Shown in pieces: positions 20,216 through 27,293 of a stretch of 64,000 nt of DNA (position 1 is its first letter; every line of letters starts with the position of its first letter). Where the stretch lies: contig CAWHKZ010000008.1 in assembly GCA_963830165.1 (NCBI GenBank), forward strand, positions 124,001-188,000, in the 5' to 3' direction. The notes under the pieces were generated by a model. The model saw nothing but the letters and a program-made list of their open reading frames with translations, made no database searches and had not been told where the DNA came from. This DNA is from Bog-756 sp963830165. GTDB taxonomy: Bacteria; Actinomycetota; Acidimicrobiia; Acidimicrobiales; RAAP-2. The position numbers and the translations under genes are program-made.

Positions 20216-21472
20216 TCAGCCGAGCCCGAGTGCGGCGGCGTCGAAGTCGGACGCGTCGAAGGCTCCGACCACCGAGAGTGTCCACGGTGCGGCGACCAAC
20301 GCGCGGGCGGCGGCGTGGATGTCCTCCAGGGTGAGCCGCTCGACGCGGGACAGGACCTCGTCGACGGTCAGGACCTCGCCGTGGAGGAGCATGCCCGCGC
20401 CGATGCGGCTCATGCGGGCGCCGGAGTCCTCGCAGGCCAGGAGGGTCTCGGCGCGGAGGTTGCCCTTGGCGATGCTCAGCTCCCGCTCGCTGATCCCGTC
20501 CGCTCCCAGCGAGGCCAGCTCGTCGGTGACGATGTCGAGGACCTCGGCCACGTGCTCGGGGCCCGTGCCCAGGCCGACGCTCAGGAAGCCGGCGTCGTCA
20601 TAGGCCACCCGTTCCGACCAGACCGAGTAGGCGAGGCCGCGCCGCTCGCGGATCTCCTGGAACAGGCGGCTCGACAGGCCGCCACCGAGGATGTGGTTGA
20701 GCACGGCCAGCGCGTAGCGGCTCGGGTGGTTGCGGTCGACCGAGCGGGCAGCGAGGACGACGTGGGCCTGCTCGGTCGGGCGTCGGGTGACGGCCAACGG
20801 GACGACATGGCCGTCGGGTGACGTGCGCCCGGGGGTCGCCCCGCCCGCCCGCTCACCCGCACGACCCACCAGTCCGGTGACCACCCGGTCGTGGTCGAGG
20901 TCTCCGGCCACTGCGACGACCATGTTCCCGGGGAGGTAGTGCTCGTCGAAGAAGTCGCGGATGCGGGTGTCGGTCATCGCCTCGACGGAGGACTCCGTCC
21001 CGAGCACTTCGCGGCCGAGGGGATGGTCGGGAAACAGGATCGCCGAGCTCTGCTCCGCGGCCTCGTCGGCCGGCTCGTCGGCGTGCATGAGGATCTCGTC
21101 GAGGATCACCTGGCGCTCGGCGTCCAGGTCGACGGCGCGCAGGGCGGGGCGCCACATGATGTCGGACAGGATGTCGAGGCCGAGATCGACGTGTTCGGCC
21201 AGCAGCCGGATGTAGAAGGAGGTGTACTCCTTCGTCGTGAAGGCGTTGAAGTCACCGCCCACCTCGTCCACGGCCTCGGCGATGGCCGAGGCGGAGCGGT
21301 CGTCGGTCCCCTTGAACAGCAGGTGCTCGAGGAAGTGGCTCGACCCGGCGAGCTCCGGCGACTCGTCCCGCGAGCCGGTGCCCACCCAGAAGCCGATGCA
21401 TACCGAACGGGCCTCGGCCATGGTCTCGGTGACCACGGTGAGCCCGGAGTCGAGGCGGTCCGTGCGGATCAT
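20216..21472 (-). CDS. M16 family zinc metallopeptidase
   Basis: Processing-peptidase/PqqL-type M16B enzyme, 418 residues. The inverted zinc motif HxxEH is HFLEH (residues 46-50), with a further Glu in AERQVILDEI near residue 126. The second half (ERRGLAYSVWSE, then GLGTGPEHVAEVLDIV) is the inactive-like M16C domain. GAGG spaced about six bases before the ATG supports MIRTDRLDSG as the start. It is downstream of pnp, the usual actinobacterial pnp-M16 order. The in vivo substrate is unknown. Confidence 0.9.
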   Translation of the reverse strand: MIRTDRLDSGLTVVTETMAEARSVCIGFWVGTGSRDESPELAGSSHFLEHLLFKGTDDRSASAIAEAVDEVGGDFNAFTTKEYTSFYIRLLAEHVDLGLDILSDIMWRPALRAVDLDAERQVILDEILMHADEPADEAAEQSSAILFPDHPLGREVLGTESSVEAMTDTRIRDFFDEHYLPGNMVVAVAGDLDHDRVVTGLVGRAGERAGGATPGRTSPDGHVVPLAVTRRPTEQAHVVLAARSVDRNHPSRYALAVLNHILGGGLSSRLFQEIRERRGLAYSVWSERVAYDDAGFLSVGLGTGPEHVAEVLDIVTDELASLGADGISERELSIAKGNLRAETLLACEDSGARMSRIGAGMLLHGEVLTVDEVLSRVERLTLEDIHAAARALVAAPWTLSVVGAFDASDFDAAALGLG

Positions 21473-21622
21473 CGGGACCTCATCCGACCGGACCCGCCGG
21501 TCCGGTCGACCCGGCGGAGCCCTCCGAGGCACAACCGTCCGGCCCGTCCGCGCCGACGGTGCCCGGCGTGCGTCCCGACCGTGGGCCGGCCTCCCGGGCC
21601 GACCCACGACGGGTGCGCATGC

Positions 21623-24100
21623 TCAACGACGGCGGCGACCGCCCCGGCCGCCCCCGCTCGGGCGGTCGGACGTCTCGGTGGTCGCGGGGCCGAGGTCCCC
21701 GAACTCCTGCACCAGCTCCTCCTCGAAGGCGTCCTCGAAGGAGGCGGCGCCGGCGGGGGCGCCGGACTGGCGGCGCGGGGCGCTGCCCTCGCCACCGTCG
21801 GGATCGGCATGGTCGCCGCGGGACTGGCCGCCGTTGCGCGAGCCCTCCCCACGCGAGCCCTCCCCACGCGAGCCCTCCCCACGCGAGCCGCGGCCGCCGC
21901 CGCCCGAGGATGCCGCAGGTGCCTCACCGGCCAGCGACAGCGACACCTTGCCCTGCGGGTCGATGTCGTCCACCTTCACCTCGACCGGCTGGCCGAGCTC
22001 GAACACGTCCTCGACGCGCTCGATGCGCTTGCCCTGACCCATCTTGGAGATGTGCAGGAGGCCGTCACGGCCGGGGAGGATGTTCACGAAGGCGCCGAAC
22101 TTGGTGATGTTGACGACCTTGCCCTGGTACGTGGCGCCGACCTCGGCGAGCGGCGGGTCGAGGATCGTCGAGATGCGCCGGCGGGCCTCCTCCACGGCGT
22201 TGCCGTCCTTGGCGCCGATGGTGACCGTCCCGACCATGCCGTCGTCGTCGACGGCGATGTCGGCCCCGGTCTCCTGCTGCAGGGCGTTGATGACCTTGCC
22301 CTTGGGTCCGATGACCTCGCCGATCTTGTCCATCGGGATCTCGAAGGAGATGATCTTCGGGGCCGACGCGGCGACCTCACTCCGGGGCTCGGGGATCGCC
22401 GCGGCCATCACGTCGAGGATGGTGAGCCGGGCGTCCTTGGCCTGCATGAGCGCCTTGGTGAGGACGTCGAGGGGCAGCCCGTCGATCTTGGTGTCGAGCT
22501 GCAGGGCGGTCACCACGTCACGGGTGCCGGCCACCTTGAAGTCCATGTCGCCGAAGGCGTCCTCGGCTCCGAGGATGTCGGTGAGGGTCACGTACGTGCC
22601 GCCGTCGTAGACGAGGCCCATCGCGATGCCGGCGACCGGGGCCTTGAGGGGCACGCCGGCGGCCATCATCGACAGGGACGATCCGCAGACCGACGCCATG
22701 GAGGTCGAGCCGTTGGACGACAGCACGTCGGAGACCAGCCGGAAGGTGTAGGGGAAGTCCTCCTCGTAGGGGACGACCGGGAGGAGGGCCCGCTCGGCCA
22801 GCAGGCCGTGGCCGATCTCGCGGCGCTTCGGGCCCCGCATGAAGCCGGTTTCGCCGGTGGAGAAGGGCGGGAAGTTGTAGTGGTGCATGTACCGCTTCGA
22901 CTCCACCGGGGTGATGGTGTCGAGCAGCTGGTTCATGCGGGGCATGCCCAGCGTGGTGACGTTGAGCACCTGGGTCTCGCCGCGCTGGAACAGGGCCGAG
23001 CCGTGGGCCGTCGGGAAGAGGTCGACCTCGGCCGACAGCGGGCGGATGTCGGTGGTGGTGCGCCCGTCGATGCGGAGGCCCTCCTCGACGATCCGCTTGC
23101 GGACCAGCTTCTTGGTCAGGCCCCGGACGGCGCCCTTCACCTCGCCCTCGCGGCCGGCGAACTCGTCGGCCAGCTGGGACAGGATCGACTCGGTGACCTC
23201 GGCCAGGCCGGCGTTCCGGTCGGCCTTGGGGGTGAGCACGTTGGCCGCGGCCAGGCCGGCGGTCCCGATCTCCTCGACCCGGGCGAACACGTCGTCGCCG
23301 TAGTCGGAGAACGTCGAGTACTCCATGGTCTCGATCTCGCCGCGGACGGCGACGAACGCGGCCACGAGCTCGCGCTGGAGCACGATCGACTCGCGGATCC
23401 ACGTCTTGGCGGCCTCGAGGCCGGAGGCCAGGACCTCCTCGGTGACCTGCGGGGCACCCTCCTCGTAGTACTGGAAGGACCGTTCCGAGCCGCCCGCCTC
23501 GACCATCATGATGGCGATGTCGGCGTCAGGGGTCTCGTCGAGGGCACGGCCGGCGACGACCAGCTCGAAGGTCGACTCCTCGCCCTCCTCGAAGGTGGGG
23601 TGCGGGATCCACTGCCCGTCGGTCGAGTAGGCCACCCGGACGGCGCCGATGGGGCCCTCGAACGGGATGCCGGACAGCATCAGTGCGGCGGAGGCCGAGT
23701 TGATGGCCAGGACGTCGTGCGGGTTCACCTGGTCGGCACCGAAGATGGTGCCCACGATGTGGACCTCGTTGCGGAAGCCCTTCGGGAAGGACGGGCGCAG
23801 CGGCCGGTCGATGAGGCGGCAGGTCAGGATGGCCTGGTCCGAGGACTTGCCCTCCCGGCGGAAGAACGAGCCGGGGATCTTGCCGGCGGCGTAGGTCCGC
23901 TCCTCGATGTCGACGGTCAGCGGAAAGAAGTCCGCCCCCTCGCGCACCGAGCGGGACGCCGTGGCGGTGGCCAGCAGGACGGTGTCGCCGATACGGCCGA
24001 CGACGGCGCCGTCGGCCAACTGGGCGAGCTTGCCCGCCTCGAAGGTGAGTGTCTTGTCGGTGCCGCTGATGGGCGCCGAAACGGAAATGGCGTCGGACAT
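21623..24100 (-). CDS. pnp: Polyribonucleotide nucleotidyltransferase (PNPase)
   Basis: 3'-5' phosphorolytic exoribonuclease and, in actinobacteria, tail-adding enzyme. Two RNase PH-like domains, a KH domain (EIPMDKIGEVIGPKGKVI, about residues 585-640) and an S1 domain (YQGKVVNITKFGAFVNIL, about 657-720) are followed by a disordered tail with GSRGEGSRGEGSRGEGS repeats and a Gly/Arg end. 825 residues, longer than E. coli because of the tail. AAGGAG just before the ATG fixes the start. It follows rpsO across a 255-bp leader containing a strong stem-loop, reminiscent of rpsO-pnp autoregulation in E. coli. Confidence 0.95.
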   Translation of the reverse strand: MSDAISVSAPISGTDKTLTFEAGKLAQLADGAVVGRIGDTVLLATATASRSVREGADFFPLTVDIEERTYAAGKIPGSFFRREGKSSDQAILTCRLIDRPLRPSFPKGFRNEVHIVGTIFGADQVNPHDVLAINSASAALMLSGIPFEGPIGAVRVAYSTDGQWIPHPTFEEGEESTFELVVAGRALDETPDADIAIMMVEAGGSERSFQYYEEGAPQVTEEVLASGLEAAKTWIRESIVLQRELVAAFVAVRGEIETMEYSTFSDYGDDVFARVEEIGTAGLAAANVLTPKADRNAGLAEVTESILSQLADEFAGREGEVKGAVRGLTKKLVRKRIVEEGLRIDGRTTTDIRPLSAEVDLFPTAHGSALFQRGETQVLNVTTLGMPRMNQLLDTITPVESKRYMHHYNFPPFSTGETGFMRGPKRREIGHGLLAERALLPVVPYEEDFPYTFRLVSDVLSSNGSTSMASVCGSSLSMMAAGVPLKAPVAGIAMGLVYDGGTYVTLTDILGAEDAFGDMDFKVAGTRDVVTALQLDTKIDGLPLDVLTKALMQAKDARLTILDVMAAAIPEPRSEVAASAPKIISFEIPMDKIGEVIGPKGKVINALQQETGADIAVDDDGMVGTVTIGAKDGNAVEEARRRISTILDPPLAEVGATYQGKVVNITKFGAFVNILPGRDGLLHISKMGQGKRIERVEDVFELGQPVEVKVDDIDPQGKVSLSLAGEAPAASSGGGGRGSRGEGSRGEGSRGEGSRNGGQSRGDHADPDGGEGSAPRRQSGAPAGAASFEDAFEEELVQEFGDLGPATTETSDRPSGGGRGGRRRR

Positions 24101-24138
24101 GACGCTCCTTGTGGTTCGGGGGCCCCCCGAGCCAGTTC

Positions 24139-24187
24139 CCAGTTGTCGGCCACCCCGCCCGTCGCGGGCCCGGTGATCGGCAACTGG
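24139..24187 (-). promoter_or_regulatory. Stem-loop in the pnp leader
   Basis: CCAGTTG and CAACTGG form the outer arms, with further imperfect pairing inward (CG, TCACC against GGGTGGCCG), about 38 nt upstream of the pnp start. It is a candidate RNase processing site or autoregulatory element, as known for enterobacterial pnp. That role is by analogy only. Confidence 0.5.
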
Positions 24188-24319
24188 TGACTGACCTCGA
24201 TGGGAGCCCAATCGGTGTGGTGTGACACGGTCGCCCACGGTGTGGGGGCCGTTCCTGCTGCAGGGAGGCATGGTGCCGGCCTGCGATCCACCGGCACGCA
24301 GCCGGCGGAGAAATTGCGA

Positions 24320-24341
24320 CCGCCCGGCCGGAGCCGGGCGG
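24320..24341 (-). terminator. Terminator-like hairpin after rpsO
   Basis: A perfect 9-bp GC stem CCGCCCGGC/GCCGGGCGG with a TCCG tetraloop, about 15 nt past the rpsO stop, followed by TCGCAATTT on the transcript strand. The tail is only partly U-rich, so termination may be partial, allowing read-through into pnp. Confidence 0.6.
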
Positions 24342-24355
24342 AGCGTCTGGCGTGC

Positions 24356-24613
24356 CTAGCGGCGGAGGCCGAGGCGGTTGATGATCTCGCGGTAGCGCTC
24401 GACGTCATTGTTTCGGACATAGTCGAGGAGGCGACGGCGGCGGCCGATGAGCTTCAGGAGGCCGCGGCGGGTGTGGTGGTCGCCCTTGTGCACCTTCAGG
24501 TGCTCGGTCAGGTGGACGATGCGCTCGCTCAGAATCGCGATCTGCACCTCGGGCGAGCCCGTGTCCGTGTCGTGGAGACGGTACTCGGCGATGGTTGCCT
24601 GCTTGTCTGGCAT
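24356..24613 (-). CDS. rpsO: 30S ribosomal protein S15
   Basis: 85 residues, full length. Shows TGSPEVQIAILSERIVHLTEHL and the basic RRRRLLDYVRNNDVERYREI helix that binds the central domain of 16S rRNA. Conserved neighbour of pnp. The 270 bp upstream carry an AT-richer patch with TACCAT that could be its -10, but I see no good -35. Confidence 0.96.
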   Translation of the reverse strand: MPDKQATIAEYRLHDTDTGSPEVQIAILSERIVHLTEHLKVHKGDHHTRRGLLKLIGRRRRLLDYVRNNDVERYREIINRLGLRR

Positions 24614-24883
24614 GTGGGAAGAAGACCTCTGGAATCGTGGTGACGGTCGGCGGACGGAACACGCCGACGTGACAATGGTAGCAGGAACGGGCCCGAGACG
24701 ACGTTCCTTGCGGGGAATAGTCCCATGTCATGCCCTGTCGGGGGACGGGGGCCACGCGGTGCACCGGCCGGCCCCTCGGGGACCCCGGCTACCGTCTGGC
24801 CCCCGGGCGGCCCGGGCGCGCCCGGATCCGGCCGGTCGGCCGGATCCGGTGCGACGCCTACCGCCCCGGAAGGGCGGAACGGG

Positions 24884-25519
24884 CTACTTGTTGGGCTGGG
24901 GAGTGACCCGCAGGTAGGGCTTGAGCGCCTTGAACCCCTTGGGGAACCGCTCCGTGGCCTCCTCGTCCGACAGCGCCGGCACGACGATGACATCCTCGCC
25001 GTCCTTCCAGTTGACCGGGGTGGCGACCTTGTAGTCGGCGGTCAGCTGCAGCGAGTCGAGGACCCGCAGGACCTCGTCCACGTTGCGGCCGGTGGAGGCG
25101 GGGTACGTGAGGGTGAGCTTCACCTTCTTGTCCGGGCCGATGATGAACACCGAGCGCACCGTGAGGGTGTCGCTGGCATTCGGGTGGATCATGTCGTAGA
25201 GGTCGGCGACCTTGCGGTCCTCGTCGCCGATGAGGGGGAAGTTGAGGGCGGTGCCCTGCGTCTCCTCGATGTCCCCGGCCCACTTGCCGTGCGACGTCAC
25301 GTCGTCGACCGAGAGGCCGATGAGCTTGGCGTCGCGCTTGTCGAACTCCGCCCTGGCCGCCGAGAACGCGCCGAGCTCGGTCGTGCAGACAGGGGTGAAG
25401 TCCTTCGGGTGGGAGAAGAGCACGCCCCAGCTGTCCCCGAGGTATTCGTGGAAGTTGATCGTGCCTTCGGTGGTCTCTGCGGTGAAGTCGGGGGCCTCGT
25501 CGCCCAAGCGGATGGCCAT
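24884..25519 (-). CDS. 1-Cys peroxiredoxin (Prx6-type)
   Basis: Thiol peroxidase reducing H2O2 and organic peroxides in the cytosol. The peroxidatic Cys45 is in DFTPVCTTELG; no other Cys is present in the protein, so it is a 1-Cys enzyme. The long C-terminal arm (NWKDGEDVIVVPALSDEEA) is typical of the Prx6/AhpC-TSA 1-Cys group. 211 residues. AGGAG with good spacing fixes the ATG at MAIRLGDEAPDF. The reductant is not evident from the neighbours. Confidence 0.93.
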   Translation of the reverse strand: MAIRLGDEAPDFTAETTEGTINFHEYLGDSWGVLFSHPKDFTPVCTTELGAFSAARAEFDKRDAKLIGLSVDDVTSHGKWAGDIEETQGTALNFPLIGDEDRKVADLYDMIHPNASDTLTVRSVFIIGPDKKVKLTLTYPASTGRNVDEVLRVLDSLQLTADYKVATPVNWKDGEDVIVVPALSDEEATERFPKGFKALKPYLRVTPQPNK

Positions 25520-25662
25520 ATCCTGCTCCTTGCTGTCATCGTTCGTCTGTCGGGTGGGTTGGCTGGTGCGGCGGTCGGGACCGCCGCACGTCGACCGGCG
25601 CCGGGCCGGTCTGTGGCCCTTCCACCGGTACTCCACGGAGTGTTCCCGTGCGACCGACCGAC

Positions 25663-25691
25663 ACCCTAGTCCGATCCGGGGCTATTGTCGA
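25663..25691 (-). promoter_or_regulatory. Possible promoter of the peroxiredoxin gene
   Basis: Minus-strand TCGACA, 17 bp, TAGGGT, about 145 bp before the start codon, in the AT-richer part of the divergent intergenic region. The -10 is weak. No obvious OxyR-type site. Confidence 0.4.
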
Positions 25692-25774
25692 CCGGATTCG
25701 TCGGGTTTTACGCCACATCCGCCGCTTCCCCAGGGTCACTGGCCCGACCGGTCACCAGCAGCCATGCTGAGGCC

Positions 25775-26575
25775 ATGCCCGACTCACTGCCAGCCGAGCC
25801 GGTCCGCGTGGAGCGTCGCGGCCCGGTGACCATCGTGACCATCGACCGCCCGCGGCGGCGCAACGCCGTGGACCGCCCCACGGCCGACGCCCTGCTGGCG
25901 GCGTTCGAGGCCTTCGACGCCGACCCGGCGGCCGCCGTGGCCGTCCTGACCGGAGCCGGGGGGACGTTCTGCGCCGGTGCCGACCTCCAGGCCATCGCCT
26001 CGGGGACGGGCAACCGGGTGACCGTGGACGGCCCGGGGCCGATGGGTCCGACCCGCCTCGCCCTGTCCAAGCCGGTCATCGCCGCCGTGGAGGGCCACGC
26101 CGTGGCCGGCGGTCTCGAGTTGGCGGTGTGGTGCGATCTCCGGGTGGCCGCCGAGAGCGCCGTCTTCGGTGTGTTCTGTCGTCGCTTCGGGGTGCCGTTG
26201 GTGGACGGCGGGACCGTCCGCCTGCCCCGGATCGTCGGCGAGGGGCGCGCCATGGACCTGATTCTCAGCGGGCGTGCGGTGGGGGCGGACGAGGCGCTCT
26301 CGATGGGCCTGGCCAACCGGGTGGTGCCGACCGGCACCGCACTCGGGGCCGCCGTGGCCTGGGCCTCCGAACTCGCCGCGCTCCCCCAGGTCTGCCTGCG
26401 CAACGACCGGCACTCGGCGCTCGCCCAGTGGAATCTCCCGGTGGACGAGGCCCTGTCGGTCGAGACGAGGTACGGGCTGGACAGCCTGTCGTCGGGCGAG
26501 GCACTCGAGGGGGCCACCCGGTTCGCCGGAGGCGCCGGTCGCGGCGGGACCACCGTCGCCGACCGCGGCGCCTGA
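25775..26575 (+). CDS. Enoyl-CoA hydratase/isomerase (crotonase) family protein
   Basis: 266 residues. CoA-binding and oxyanion-hole motifs are clear: FCAGADLQAIASG and EGHAVAGGLELAVWCDLRVA. The segment where hydratases carry two catalytic glutamates reads RRFGVPLVDGGTVRLPRIVG and has no Glu at either usual place, so it may act as another crotonase type or on an unusual acyl-CoA. The HAD gene starts 16 nt downstream, so they likely form an operon. Substrate unknown. Confidence 0.82.
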   Translation: MPDSLPAEPVRVERRGPVTIVTIDRPRRRNAVDRPTADALLAAFEAFDADPAAAVAVLTGAGGTFCAGADLQAIASGTGNRVTVDGPGPMGPTRLALSKPVIAAVEGHAVAGGLELAVWCDLRVAAESAVFGVFCRRFGVPLVDGGTVRLPRIVGEGRAMDLILSGRAVGADEALSMGLANRVVPTGTALGAAVAWASELAALPQVCLRNDRHSALAQWNLPVDEALSVETRYGLDSLSSGEALEGATRFAGGAGRGGTTVADRGA

Positions 26576-26591
26576 GCGGCGGACGGACGCC

Positions 26592-27263
26592 ATGCCCGAT
26601 GTTGCCGCCTTCGACTTCGACGGCACCCTGACGACCGGCGGGAGCGTGTTCGACTTCCTGAGCGCCGTCGCAGGCCGTGACGCCGTGCTCCGGGCCTCCG
26701 CCCAGCTCGCCCCCAGGCTCGCCCATGCCGCGCTGGCCGGAGGCGAGGTCGCCGACCGCACCAAGGAGGAGCTCTTCACGCGGGTGCTGGGCGGCATCGT
26801 CACCGAGCACGTCGACCGGGTGGGGGCCGAGTTCGCCGTCGGCCACCTCGCCGCCCACGTCCGCCCCGACGTCCGGCGACGGCTCGACTGGCACCGCGGC
26901 CGGGGCGACAGCGTGGTGATCGTCTCGGCATCGCCCGACGCCTATGTCCGGGTCGCCGCCGAGCGGCTGGCGGCCGACGCGGCGATCGCCACCCTCCTCG
27001 AGGTCGACGACTCGGGTCGGCTGACCGGCCGCTACGAGGGCGGCAACTGCCGCGGCGAGGAGAAGATCCGGCGGCTGCGGCTCTGGATGGCCGATGCCGG
27101 GATGGAGGACGCCGACCTGTGGGCCTACGGGAACAGCCGGGGTGACCTGCGCATGCTGCGTGCCGCCCAGACCGGAGTCAACGTGGGCCGCCTCGGCAAC
27201 TTCGGCCGGCTGCGCGGGTTCCCGGGCCTCGAGCACACCGGTCCCCGACGACTCGACGGCTGA
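26592..27263 (+). CDS. HAD-superfamily IB phosphatase (SerB/PAP-like)
   Basis: 223 residues. Nucleophile motif FDFDGTLT near residue 7, motif II VSASPDAYV, and motif III/IV in WAYGNSRGDLRML. The helical cap between motifs I and II and the length fit HAD-IB hydrolases such as phosphoserine phosphatase or lysophospholipid phosphatase-like enzymes. The physiological substrate cannot be read from sequence. Convergent with the large membrane gene 30 bp away. Confidence 0.8.
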   Translation: MPDVAAFDFDGTLTTGGSVFDFLSAVAGRDAVLRASAQLAPRLAHAALAGGEVADRTKEELFTRVLGGIVTEHVDRVGAEFAVGHLAAHVRPDVRRRLDWHRGRGDSVVIVSASPDAYVRVAAERLAADAAIATLLEVDDSGRLTGRYEGGNCRGEEKIRRLRLWMADAGMEDADLWAYGNSRGDLRMLRAAQTGVNVGRLGNFGRLRGFPGLEHTGPRRLDG

Positions 27264-27272
27264 CCCGTCCCG

Positions 27273-27288
27273 CCGGGCGCACCCGGCC
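27273..27288. terminator. Short hairpin between convergent genes
   Basis: GCCGGG CGCA CCCGGC, a 6-bp stem with a tetraloop, in the 30-bp gap between convergent genes. No U tail on either side, so a weak bidirectional terminator at best. Confidence 0.3.
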
Positions 27289-27293
27289 GCGTG

